Assembly (NCBI RefSeq): GCF_963678185.1
Contig: NZ_OY782757.1
Coordinates: 2,942,001-3,006,000 of the forward strand
From: an uncultured Tolumonas sp.
GTDB lineage: Bacteria > Pseudomonadota > Gammaproteobacteria > Enterobacterales > Aeromonadaceae
DNA: 64,000 nt
Reading direction: 5' to 3'
The notes under the pieces were generated by a model, which saw nothing but the letters and a program-made list of their open reading frames with translations, made no database searches and had not been told where the DNA came from. Shown in pieces: positions 1 to 8,093 of this stretch (positions are counted from its first letter, which is position 1; every line of letters starts with the position of its first letter). Position numbers and translations under genes: made by a program.

Positions 1-20
1 TGGCTTATCACTCCACGTGC

Positions 21-869
21 TTATGGTTGTGCCAGATTGACATAAATATCCTGTGTTTCGCCATTTCGTTCTACCGAGATATTCATTTCCGTCTGATGCG
101 CAAGTTGTTGCATGGCCTGCGTAGCTTCGGCATTGTTGCGCAGATCTAACCCATTGATACTGATAGCAAGATCATTGGGTTGCAAGCCTAGCTGATTAAA
201 TATCTCTGGATTTCGGCCCGGATTTAAACGATAGCCTTTTAACTGATTATTTTCTCTAACTGGCGCTATCGTTAGATAATCCATCAGCTGCCCTGGATTT
301 TTCAGTAGTTGCTGTCTGACATTGGGTAAGCTGCTGTTATTCAGTGTAGGGGTTGTAGTTGGCGCTGTCATAGGATTTTCATCCAGCAATAACGCTTCCT
401 GCTGTTGTTGACGTTTGATGATGACGCGATCAGGCAGAATATTGATAATCTGAGCATCGGTGCCCTGAATAACATCACCAATCACGTAACTTTGCTGTTT
501 TCCATCACGGGCGATGATAGCGATCGAACGGCTGGCAATACTGCTGGCCATGATCCCCGTGAGTTGTGCATTCAGGCGACTTTTGGGTGCGGTAGTCGGG
601 GTTGTATCTTCTACTGCAGCACCGAATAGCTTGGCATCACGAATAATTGACAGGCGCTGCTGCTGGTTAGTGGCGTTTACATCCGGCTGTACGGATTGTT
701 TGGGGCTAATAGACGCCGAGGTTGCTGATTTGGGGGCGGGTAATAATCGCCAGCTAAGTTGTGCCAGTTGATAACTGCCACCTAAGAGTAAAACCAGGAC
801 AACACTGCGTTGTAGCAAAACAAGCCCTCGTTCACCTAGTATCCAATGTTGGATAGCCAATAGCCTCAT
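21..869 (-). CDS. gspC: Type II secretion system protein C (GspC/ExeC)
   Basis: Inner-membrane component of the type II secretion system that links the cytoplasmic-membrane platform to the GspD secretin. The 282-aa protein has a short cytoplasmic start, one membrane segment at about residues 20-38, a Pro/Ser/Thr-rich linker, a homology region (about 95-155, including GIMASS and YVIGD) and a C-terminal PDZ-like domain (about 190-280, with GLQPNDLAISINGLDLR). Length and order match ExeC/GspC. It is the first gene of a leftward operon whose next member, normally gspD, would lie off the window; only about 20 bases remain after the stop. Divergent from nudE. Confidence 0.9.
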   Translation of the reverse strand: MRLLAIQHWILGERGLVLLQRSVVLVLLLGGSYQLAQLSWRLLPAPKSATSASISPKQSVQPDVNATNQQQRLSIIRDAKLFGAAVEDTTPTTAPKSRLNAQLTGIMASSIASRSIAIIARDGKQQSYVIGDVIQGTDAQIINILPDRVIIKRQQQQEALLLDENPMTAPTTTPTLNNSSLPNVRQQLLKNPGQLMDYLTIAPVRENNQLKGYRLNPGRNPEIFNQLGLQPNDLAISINGLDLRNNAEATQAMQQLAHQTEMNISVERNGETQDIYVNLAQP

Positions 870-992
870 TTTTGTTCTCTTTATATTGATGCCCAGGTCT
901 AGGGTTCTTCATTTTGCTATGTGAACTCGCATGACACAACCATTTGCCAATGTGTCTGATGAAACTGGTAATAAAATCACAGAATATCGACA

Positions 993-1021
993 AAGACAGT
1001 GTTAATCGGTGGCGATATACT
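993..1021 (+). promoter_or_regulatory. Candidate sigma70 promoter for nudE
   Basis: AAGACA at 993-998 and TATACT at 1016-1021 are separated by 17 bases, placing a start about 27 bases before the nudE ATG. Pattern only. Confidence 0.4.
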
Positions 1022-1054
1022 GTTGTTACCGTTTTTTAACATTATGCGATCTTT

Positions 1055-1627
1055 ATGTCAGAGAAGCCGGCTAAATCAGACCATATTTTACCTGAAATTC
1101 TGCAACGCGATGTTGTCGCGCAGAGTCGCCTATTCCGGGTTGAGGCTTTACATCTGCGTTTCAGTAATGGTGAAGAGCGGGTCTATGAACGGATCCCCGG
1201 TGGTAATCGTCATGCGGTGATGATTGTACCTGTGCAGTCCGATGGTACTTTGTTACTGGTCAGAGAATACGCAGCGGGTACACACGCCTATGAGCTGGGT
1301 TTTCCCAAAGGCTTAGTAGATGCAGGCGAGACAGATGTCGAAGCGGCAAATCGCGAACTACAGGAAGAAGTTGGTATGGCGGCCAATCAGCTTACCTTTT
1401 TAAAACAGGTTTCTTTGGCACCCGGTTTTATGAATGCCCGCATGGCCATCTTTCTGGCGCAAGGGTTGTATCCACAACAATTGGTAGGTGATGAACCAGA
1501 GCCACTGGAAATTGTGCCATGGCCGCTTCATGACGCCGAAGCGCTGTTGGATCATCCTGAATTTCATGAAGCACGCAGTGTGGCGGCATTATTATTGCTG
1601 TTACGGCAGTTGAGAAATAACGCTTAA
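1055..1627 (+). CDS. nudE: ADP compounds hydrolase NudE (Nudix family)
   Basis: Cytoplasmic Nudix hydrolase expected to cleave ADP-ribose, NADH and diadenosine polyphosphates. The Nudix box is complete at residues 86-108: Gly86, Glu92, then REL-QEEVGM at 100-108. An LGFPKG lead-in and the N-terminal layout are typical of NudE. At 190 aa it has the family length. No good Shine-Dalgarno sequence precedes the ATG; the start was chosen on family alignment. Transcribed alone, divergent from the secretion operon and convergent with the DUF3142 gene. Confidence 0.88.
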   Translation: MSEKPAKSDHILPEILQRDVVAQSRLFRVEALHLRFSNGEERVYERIPGGNRHAVMIVPVQSDGTLLLVREYAAGTHAYELGFPKGLVDAGETDVEAANRELQEEVGMAANQLTFLKQVSLAPGFMNARMAIFLAQGLYPQQLVGDEPEPLEIVPWPLHDAEALLDHPEFHEARSVAALLLLLRQLRNNA

Positions 1628-1643
1628 AATTAGCTATTTCATT

Positions 1644-2348
1644 TTAATCATTGACTAAAAACACCACATAACCCCGAAAGAAGGGGGCTGTTTCTAAATA
1701 GTACGGTGCTTGCCATTCGCCGTGCTGTACCAGTCCGATCTTAAATGGGATCCGCAATTGTGCCAGCCGGGGCAGGTAGGCGGCGTAGTTTTTTATCGTC
1801 TTTTTGCCCTGATAAGTTTGTACTACCACTTCATCAACAATGCCATTTAACTGATTAACCACCTCGGGTGAGCTGTTATTGCTCCAGTCGAGTAAGCCGG
1901 TGATGCTTAATGCATAGTGTTCTGGTAACTGTTGGCGTAAGTGCTGTAAAAAGGCAAGGTATTGCTGCATGCGCAACGTGCGGGCATCAAAATCGATCTG
2001 GATACCAACTACCGGATTGCCCTGTTTTTGCCAGCGAATGAGCTGTTGTGAAATGGCAGTAAAAATAGCCTCAGACCAATGCAGGGTTTCCACCCGATAG
2101 GTCAGCCAGATCTGACCGTGCCGGAGACGAGGAACGGTAATACCTTGCGGAATAAACAGACTTTGCCCGCGGCGTTCGCTGACTTGTCCTTGCAGGATAT
2201 ACAGTGACTGCGCTTGTGCCAGCACCGGTTGTGGGCGAACGGCACTCCATAGCCAGAATTCGTGGTAGTCGTCTGCATTTACGTTGGCTTGTGCTGGCAG
2301 GAGGAAGAGGCCGGCCAGCAACATGAACCACAAACGAGTGTTACGCAT
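1644..2348 (-). CDS. Exported DUF3142 protein
   Basis: A 234-aa protein with an N-terminal signal peptide (about residues 1-22, ending in PAQA). The core matches DUF3142 as I know it: a GIQIDFDA stretch near residue 120 and an LSITGLLDW stretch near 150, the rhythm of a TIM-barrel glycosidase-like fold. That fold is an inference. The ATG shares its A with the TAA stop of the upstream gene (TAATG), so translation is coupled; a TTG six bases earlier is less likely. It forms an operon with the 724-aa exported protein. Substrate and role are unknown. Confidence 0.75.
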   Translation of the reverse strand: MRNTRLWFMLLAGLFLLPAQANVNADDYHEFWLWSAVRPQPVLAQAQSLYILQGQVSERRGQSLFIPQGITVPRLRHGQIWLTYRVETLHWSEAIFTAISQQLIRWQKQGNPVVGIQIDFDARTLRMQQYLAFLQHLRQQLPEHYALSITGLLDWSNNSSPEVVNQLNGIVDEVVVQTYQGKKTIKNYAAYLPRLAQLRIPFKIGLVQHGEWQAPYYLETAPFFRGYVVFLVND

Positions 2349-4522
2349 TACCAATAATATTTAAGTTGCTGACCCCACCGGGTATCGCCATATTGCGATT
2401 TCAACGTGTGGAACCATTGCTTGCGTTGTTCAATGGGGACTTCTTGTGAGCCGCAGCTGTTATAACCGCTCGGTGCAAAACAGTTCACCGCACGATACAA
2501 CGCATAGGCTTTATCGTCATGTGCCGTCGCTTTGTTCGCTATGACTTGTTGATAACCATCTAATCGGGAAAACAATTTTCCGGCAAATTGTGTGGTGGTT
2601 CCGCCCAATTCATGGTTTTCTGGTTGGTTATTGAGCGGGAAATCATCCAAGCCATGGCGGAAGACAAACTCCCCCAGACAGTTCAGGGCGCGTGAGTTGT
2701 TCTTATCATCCCGCAATGTTTGCGCCACTTCACTCAACGCTGGGCACTGATATTCGGTGGCGTTTTTGCCATCCCACTGGAACAGTGCTAGCGCTTGTTG
2801 CGCGTTATAGGTAAAGCCCATAAACAGCGGTTCGGTGCCGGCTTTTTCCGGCAATTGTTTTATGTCGTTTAGGAAATCAGCATAAAAGCCGTGGGTGAGA
2901 TCCTTATATAACAGTGTAAATAAGGCGACATCGTGCTCTTGGACAGAGGCCGGTTTTCCTACCTGTTGCCGTAATAACGCCGGACTGGCCACATTACGCA
3001 GCAAAATCTCCCGTACCATGGGCGTTTTAATCAGCGAATTATGCGCAAAGATCTGAGCGAGTTTTTCGTTTCGCTCATAATTCATCGCTAATGCCAATTC
3101 CAACTGTTGTCGTTGTAAAGGTTGTTTCGCCAGTGGTAATAATTTCAGCCACAATTGCTCGGCTTGCGCCCATTGTTCATTACTTTCCAACGCAAAACCA
3201 CGCAGAGTTTGTTGACTGAACGTCAGATAATCCAATGGTTTATCAATCGGTTCTTTTGACAAAATAGACAGTGTTTTATTGGCATCTTTTTCGACATATA
3301 AGGCGTATGCGCCCAGCAAGTAAGTATAAAGCGCCGGTTGTTTGGCAAACCGGGCCTGCTGAGCCTCTAATTGTGCCAATGTAAACGGTGGCCGACTGTC
3401 ATCACTGTTACGTTGTCGCATCAGCATCAGGTCGATTATGGTCAATAATTGCGGATCGTCGATGTTATCCACGTTGCTGGTGGATAACAGTAGTTTGTTA
3501 TCAATCTCTTGTACCAACTGATTGCTGGAGATATTCGCTTCTTTGGTTGGGTGTTCAAACCAGTAGGCATAAGACTGCGCCAAGCGTTTTTGATCATTCA
3601 TGAGCCAATACACCCGGCGTAATAACCCTTTCGCCGATGCCGTGTATTGCCCTTGCGGATAATCGGTCAAGTAACTGTTAAAGGCTGATTCTGCTGCTTG
3701 CAGCGAGGCTATATCGATCTTTTCGTTATTGGGAAACCCCATGTCATCAAAGGCGTCTTGTTGTGCGGAATTTAAAAAGACACGACCTTTCATGTAACTC
3801 GCGGTTTCTTTTAACCAAGGCTGTGTGCTGAGGCTCAATGCGTTAAAAGAGACTAATGCTTGGGTGAAATCACCGTTATAAAACGCCAGTGCACCCTGCA
3901 GATAGTTGGCAAATAACAGACCGGATGGAGATTGAATATTGGCGGGTAACAGCCCTGATTGCTGGCTTTGGTCGGCATCGCAGCTTTGCAGAATAGCGAT
4001 ACGGCTTTGTGCCAGCGATTGACGCTCTTCTGCGGGAATATCTGTTGCTTTCGCTAGTTGTTGTAAATAAGTCAGTGCCGTTTGCTGGTTGTTGGAGGCA
4101 CAACGACTACCTTCCCAGGTGTTATTTTGTGTAAGCAGAGTGCTGACGGCTTCACTGGTCATGCCGAGTTGCAAGGCCTGATTGGTCAGTGGTGAGGGTT
4201 GTGCTGTGGTTTCGGTCGTTGAACTTTCCGTGTCATCAGATAAATCAACCGGAAACGGGACTTGCGCATAACCTTGATCTTTATAGTAATTATCTGCACT
4301 CGAGGTTGGCAGTGGCGTATGAACGTAATCAGCCAGCAACAGTTGGAGATTAACCCGGCTATCGTTTGCCGGTGAAAGAAACGGCGTATTATTGCAGGTG
4401 TCGAGCAGATCGCGCTTCAGATCCCATGTGGGATAACAGCTATCGTCGCTGCAAGCCTGTGCAGGAAGGTTAAATAGCGTACATAAAATAAATCCGCCGG
4501 TAATCGAGTGACGCAAAGACAT
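2348..4522 (-). CDS. Large exported protein of unknown function, helical-repeat-like
   Basis: A 724-aa protein not assignable to a named family. It begins with a signal peptide (MSLRHS to PAQA, cut before Cys-Ser-Asp-Asp); a Gln two residues before the Cys argues against a lipobox. The rest is rich in Leu, Gln and Ala and reads as repeated helical hairpins. A YPQGQYTASAKG segment near residue 295 is typical of TPR tracts in envelope proteins. The ATG at 4522 was chosen because AAAGGA lies 7-12 bases upstream and it opens the signal peptide directly; a start at 4573 would put 17 residues before it. Cotranscribed and coupled with the DUF3142 gene, suggesting a shared periplasmic role. Confidence 0.7.
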   Translation of the reverse strand: MSLRHSITGGFILCTLFNLPAQACSDDSCYPTWDLKRDLLDTCNNTPFLSPANDSRVNLQLLLADYVHTPLPTSSADNYYKDQGYAQVPFPVDLSDDTESSTTETTAQPSPLTNQALQLGMTSEAVSTLLTQNNTWEGSRCASNNQQTALTYLQQLAKATDIPAEERQSLAQSRIAILQSCDADQSQQSGLLPANIQSPSGLLFANYLQGALAFYNGDFTQALVSFNALSLSTQPWLKETASYMKGRVFLNSAQQDAFDDMGFPNNEKIDIASLQAAESAFNSYLTDYPQGQYTASAKGLLRRVYWLMNDQKRLAQSYAYWFEHPTKEANISSNQLVQEIDNKLLLSTSNVDNIDDPQLLTIIDLMLMRQRNSDDSRPPFTLAQLEAQQARFAKQPALYTYLLGAYALYVEKDANKTLSILSKEPIDKPLDYLTFSQQTLRGFALESNEQWAQAEQLWLKLLPLAKQPLQRQQLELALAMNYERNEKLAQIFAHNSLIKTPMVREILLRNVASPALLRQQVGKPASVQEHDVALFTLLYKDLTHGFYADFLNDIKQLPEKAGTEPLFMGFTYNAQQALALFQWDGKNATEYQCPALSEVAQTLRDDKNNSRALNCLGEFVFRHGLDDFPLNNQPENHELGGTTTQFAGKLFSRLDGYQQVIANKATAHDDKAYALYRAVNCFAPSGYNSCGSQEVPIEQRKQWFHTLKSQYGDTRWGQQLKYYW

Positions 4523-4550
4523 ATCCCGTCCTTTTATTGTTGTTGTCGGC

Positions 4551-4577
4551 ATGATTGTTTGATTATCAGACAATCAT
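4551..4577. promoter_or_regulatory. 27-bp near-perfect palindrome upstream of the exported-protein operon
   Basis: ATGATTGTTTGAT at 4551-4563 and ATCAGACAATCAT at 4565-4577 flank one central base, with 12 of 13 positions paired. It sits 29 bases before the ATG at 4522. No T-run follows on either strand, so an operator is more likely than a terminator. Confidence 0.4.
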
Positions 4578-4645
4578 GCTCAGGATGCCAGACCTGTATT
4601 ACCGCCTGAATGTGCTAAATCAGATAGTTGCCTTAAATAGTTACT

Positions 4646-5548
4646 TTATTGTTGGGGCAAGATTTGATGACACCAATCCAATAAATGCTGTGAGATCTGC
4701 CGGTAAATACCGCGTTCCAACACCCAGCGTTGCCAATACAGCGTGCGTTCACGTAGCGGCGTCTGCGGCATCAATTCCACCAATTCACCGCTGAGTAATT
4801 CTGCACTGATTTGCAATTTTGGGATCAGACAATAAGCCACTCCCGCTTTTGCTAAAGCCACAAACGCTTCTGATGAGCGCACGGTATGGCAGGGATAACT
4901 GCCGGGTGGTAAGCCAAAATGTTGCGCCACAAAACCCACATGCATATCGTCGCGTTGATCAAAAGCCACTCCGGGCGCTTTACGTAATGCGTGTTCGCTC
5001 AGCCCGTCGGGAAAATATTGCCGGATAAAGGCCGGCGATGCGGTCAGCACATAATCCATGAAACCGAGTAAATCAGATTGGCAGCCCGGCAATGGTTCGG
5101 CCTGCGTGGTGATCGCACCAAACGCCTCCCCATGGCGCAGACGATCAATGGTACGGTTTTCATCTTCAATCAGCAGATTTAGTTCAATTAAGCCCGGCTG
5201 TAAAAGCGGTGTCAGTGCTGGGATCAACCAGGTCGCCAGACTATCTGCGTTGGTTGCGATCGTGACCGGTAGTGGCTTGGCCGGTGCCTCGGGTGACAGA
5301 TGCGGTAACAGCTCCTGTTCTAACTGCTGAACTTGCTGATAATGCGTTAACAGTAATTGCCCCATGGCGGTCAGTTGTAACGGTTGTGAGCGGATCAGCA
5401 CAGGTTGTGCCACCAGTAGCTCTAACTGTTTGATGCGTTGTGATACCGCCGATTGCGTGAGATGCAGCTGTTGTGCGGCACGATCAAAACTTTGTTCCCG
5501 TAACACGACATCGAGCGCTTGCAGTAATTTATAGTCGAGATGGTTCAT
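4646..5548 (-). CDS. argP: LysR-family regulator ArgP (IciA)
   Basis: A 300-aa LysR-type transcription factor. The winged helix-turn-helix fills residues 1-60 (FDRAAQQLHLTQSAVSQRI), followed by the effector-binding domain. ArgP activates the arginine exporter gene argO in response to Arg/Lys, and the divergent neighbour here is argO, which fixes the identification. No clear Shine-Dalgarno sequence precedes the ATG. The intergenic region carries TTCTTAT repeats that may be its sites. Confidence 0.88.
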   Translation of the reverse strand: MNHLDYKLLQALDVVLREQSFDRAAQQLHLTQSAVSQRIKQLELLVAQPVLIRSQPLQLTAMGQLLLTHYQQVQQLEQELLPHLSPEAPAKPLPVTIATNADSLATWLIPALTPLLQPGLIELNLLIEDENRTIDRLRHGEAFGAITTQAEPLPGCQSDLLGFMDYVLTASPAFIRQYFPDGLSEHALRKAPGVAFDQRDDMHVGFVAQHFGLPPGSYPCHTVRSSEAFVALAKAGVAYCLIPKLQISAELLSGELVELMPQTPLRERTLYWQRWVLERGIYRQISQHLLDWCHQILPQQ

Positions 5549-5554
5549 TAATTT

Positions 5555-5607
5555 TTCTTATCTCGTATAAGAATCATGAATTTTACTTAATTGTACGCTT
5601 TTCTTAT
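5555..5607. promoter_or_regulatory. argP-argO control region with TTCTTAT repeats
   Basis: A perfect 7-bp inverted repeat, TTCTTAT (5555-5561) and ATAAGAA (5567-5573), is separated by five bases. A third TTCTTAT lies at 5601-5607 and overlaps a candidate argO promoter (TTTACT at 5582-5587, 17-bp spacer, TATGCT at 5605-5610). These are plausible ArgP contacts; ArgP sites are often described as T-N11-A boxes. Confidence 0.45.
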
Positions 5608-5642
5608 GCTGCTGCCATGATCGAAATAGAGATGAACATAGC

Positions 5643-6266
5643 ATGTTGAACGGAGCCATTTATTTGCAGGGGATGCTGGTGGGAGCCAGTTTGATCGTGC
5701 CAATCGGCGCACAAAATGCCTTTGTGCTGGAGCGCGGCATTCGTCGTAATCATGCCTTATTAGTGGCGGCACTTTGTTTTTTGGCCGATGCCTTTTTGAT
5801 TGCTTTAGGCGTGGGTGGGGCCGGTAAAGTGATTGCACAATCGCTTACATTACAATTGTTACTGACGTTGGGTGGTGCGGTATTTTTGTTACGTTACGGC
5901 TGGTCAAGCTTAGTTCGCGCATGGCAAGCCACGGCTCAAACCTTAGCGCAGCAAGGTGGCATGACCCGGATTCAGGCGGTCACGATGACACTGGCGGTGA
6001 CCTTGTTAAATCCGCATGTCTATCTGGATACCGTGATGATCCAAGGCGCAGTGTCTGGGCAATATCCGCGAGTACAGCAGCTCAGTTTTGCACTGGGCAG
6101 TATCTCGGCGTCTTTCCTCTGGTTCTTTGGTTTAGCATTGCTTGCCAGCTGGTTAGCACCCCAATTACAGCGTGTTCGTGTGCAACAATTTATTGATGGC
6201 GGGGTGGGTGTTTTGATGTGGTTGATTGCGTTTGGTTTGTTGCGCCACGCGGCATCTATCGTATAA
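5643..6266 (+). CDS. argO: Arginine exporter ArgO (LysE family)
   Basis: A 207-aa inner-membrane exporter of basic amino acids. It shows about six hydrophobic segments and the LysE/ArgO signature near the N terminus (LIVPIGAQNAFVLERGIRRN), a second block around LNPHVYLDT, and a short C terminus. Length equals that of E. coli ArgO (about 211 aa). Divergent argP supplies the expected regulator. The Shine-Dalgarno sequence is weak (GAGATGAA). Confidence 0.9.
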   Translation: MLNGAIYLQGMLVGASLIVPIGAQNAFVLERGIRRNHALLVAALCFLADAFLIALGVGGAGKVIAQSLTLQLLLTLGGAVFLLRYGWSSLVRAWQATAQTLAQQGGMTRIQAVTMTLAVTLLNPHVYLDTVMIQGAVSGQYPRVQQLSFALGSISASFLWFFGLALLASWLAPQLQRVRVQQFIDGGVGVLMWLIAFGLLRHAASIV

Positions 6267-6284
6267 AAAACCAGCAAAATAGGC

Positions 6285-6312
6285 TTGATCTCTGTGCATA
6301 TAGTCCTATAAC
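6285..6312 (+). promoter_or_regulatory. Candidate promoter for the hsp20 gene
   Basis: TTGATC at 6285-6290 and TATAAC at 6307-6312 are spaced by 16 bases, about 55 bases before the ATG. The leading CTTGAT also loosely fits a sigma32 -35 box, expected for a small heat-shock gene, but no CCCCAT-like -10 is clear. Confidence 0.35.
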
Positions 6313-6366
6313 CATAGTAGGCGTGATCGTTAGTTTTGATCTCACCTGCGCCGAAAGGAGGTTTAT

Positions 6367-6798
6367 ATGCGTCTCGAAAAATGGAACCCGTTCCGTGACC
6401 TTGACGATATTTTCCACAATTATCAGCGTTCTTTCCTGACCCCATCCATGAGTCGGGAATCTATGGTTGGCAGTGAATGGGTACCTGCTGTGGATATTGT
6501 GGAAGATGACAAAGAATATCAACTCAAAGTCGAAATTCCGGAAATCCCGCGCGAAGCCGTCAAACTGCAAATTAACCACGGCATGCTGACGATTACCGGC
6601 GAACGGAAGATGGAAAAGAGCGATGAAAAACATCATCGCATCGAACGTTACTACGGTAGTTTCAGTCGCAGTTTCACATTGCCGGATGATGTGAAAGCAG
6701 AAAACGTCAGTGCCACGTTCAGTGATGGCATGTTGTACGTGCATATGCAGAAGAGTACACCGACAGGTGATAAGCCACTGGAAATTGAAATTCATTAA
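6367..6798 (+). CDS. Small heat-shock protein, Hsp20/alpha-crystallin family
   Basis: A 143-aa ATP-independent holdase chaperone. The alpha-crystallin domain spans about residues 37-130 (VPAVDIVED, then LTITGERK, then the FSRSFTLPD and SDGMLYVHM strands), and the tail ends with an IEI motif of the I-x-I type used for oligomer contacts. The N-terminal arm (MRLEKWNPFRDLDDIF) is typical of the HSP20 class seen in many bacteria rather than of IbpA/IbpB. A very strong Shine-Dalgarno sequence, AAAGGAGG, precedes the ATG. Monocistronic, ended by a hairpin at 6819. Confidence 0.9.
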   Translation: MRLEKWNPFRDLDDIFHNYQRSFLTPSMSRESMVGSEWVPAVDIVEDDKEYQLKVEIPEIPREAVKLQINHGMLTITGERKMEKSDEKHHRIERYYGSFSRSFTLPDDVKAENVSATFSDGMLYVHMQKSTPTGDKPLEIEIH

Positions 6799-6818
6799 TT
6801 CAGTGAAGCAAAGGAACA

Positions 6819-6850
6819 ACGGCGTGTTGGTTTAACCTGCACGCCGTTTT
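6819..6850 (+). terminator. Intrinsic terminator after hsp20
   Basis: Perfect 8-bp stem ACGGCGTG / CACGCCGT (6819-6826, 6840-6847), followed by TTTTG on the plus strand. Confidence 0.65.
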
Positions 6851-6858
6851 GTTATGCG

Positions 6859-7959
6859 TTATTTCCGCACCAGCCAGACACCTGATTCCATATGGTGGGT
6901 GAACGGGAACTGATCAAACAACGCACAACGGGCGATCACATGGGTCTGACACAGGGTCTGTAGGTTGTCGCATAAGGTTTCTGGGTTACAGGAGATATAC
7001 AGGATCTGATCGTAAGCCTGGATCATGGCCAGCGTCTTCGGATCTAACCCAGCCCGCGGTGGGTCGACCAGAATGGTATTGCATTCATAGCTTTGCAAGT
7101 CGATGCATTGCAGACGATTAAACTCACGTTCGCCGTTCATCGCTTGCGTGAACTCTTCCGCTGACATCCGCAATATCTGCACATTATCAATGTTATTCAC
7201 AGCGATATTATGTTGTGCCGCATGCACCGAGGGTTTGGCAATTTCGGTCGCTAACACGCGATTGAAGTTTTTCGCCAGCGCCAGCGAGAAGTTACCGTTA
7301 CCGCAATACAGTTCCAGCAAATCCCCCTGACAACCCGTGGTGACATCAATCGCCCAACCCAGCATCTGCTGATTCATCTCGGCATTCGGCTGCGTGAAAC
7401 TGTTTTCAATCTGCATATATTCGAGTGTGCGGTCACCAACTTGCAGCTGTTCCAGCACATATTCGCGTTCCAGCACAATTTTTTGTTTGTGTGCACGGCC
7501 AACAACATCAACTTCACCAAACTCTGCGCGTAATGCCTGGCGTAATTCAGCGGCGGCTGGCTGCCACTCATCACCCAGTTTTTTGTGATACAGCAGGCTT
7601 ATCAACGATTCACCGCTGAGCGTGGTGAGAAAATCGATCTGGAACAGCTTGTGTTTGAGTGTTGGGTTGGCACAAATCAGCGCGCGCACCCGTGGCATGA
7701 GTCGGTTGATCAATAAGCTGGCTGTGGGAAATTCGTGTACGTAATAACGTTGTTTGGTTTCGCTGTTAAACATGACATAAAACAGCTCATCGCCTTCATG
7801 CCAGATGCGAAATTCGGCTCGCATACGATAGTGACTGGGCGCGGAGGCAAACACTTGTGGCATTGGAGCCTGAAAAGGGGCGAGCAATTGCGTCAGACGC
7901 TGCTGTTTGTCGTGCAATTGTTGCTGATAAAGGGCATCCGAATGGACTGCGTTTGTCAT
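6859..7959 (-). CDS. trmA: tRNA (uracil(54)-C5)-methyltransferase TrmA
   Basis: S-adenosylmethionine-dependent enzyme that makes ribothymidine at U54 of the tRNA T-loop. The class I methyltransferase fold is marked by [12 protein letters not shown], the DPPRAGLD block and the catalytic-cysteine region SCNPETL. Starting at the ATG at 7959 gives 366 aa, the exact E. coli length, with GGAG seven bases upstream; a GTG at 7974 would place that GGAG inside the gene. No TRAM domain, as expected for TrmA. Divergent from the DUF5610 gene. Confidence 0.93.
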   Translation of the reverse strand: MTNAVHSDALYQQQLHDKQQRLTQLLAPFQAPMPQVFASAPSHYRMRAEFRIWHEGDELFYVMFNSETKQRYYVHEFPTASLLINRLMPRVRALICANPTLKHKLFQIDFLTTLSGESLISLLYHKKLGDEWQPAAAELRQALRAEFGEVDVVGRAHKQKIVLEREYVLEQLQVGDRTLEYMQIENSFTQPNAEMNQQMLGWAIDVTTGCQGDLLELYCGNGNFSLALAKNFNRVLATEIAKPSVHAAQHNIAVNNIDNVQILRMSAEEFTQAMNGEREFNRLQCIDLQSYECNTILVDPPRAGLDPKTLAMIQAYDQILYISCNPETLCDNLQTLCQTHVIARCALFDQFPFTHHMESGVWLVRK

Positions 7960-8093
7960 GTTGTACTCCGTCACGGCAGGAAGGGCGGAAATTGTATGCA
8001 GTTGTGCGAGGTTGTCCAGTTTTTCTGCTTAAGTTTTGCGCAGTCAGGCCGCTATACAGTTAACCGTGCGTGTAATCGGTTTCGGAGATGATC

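Noticed and set aside
1-20. Start of gspD at the left edge
   Set aside because: A GTG at 11-9 on the minus strand is possible but only four codons are visible, and the GGA before it is too close to be its ribosome site.
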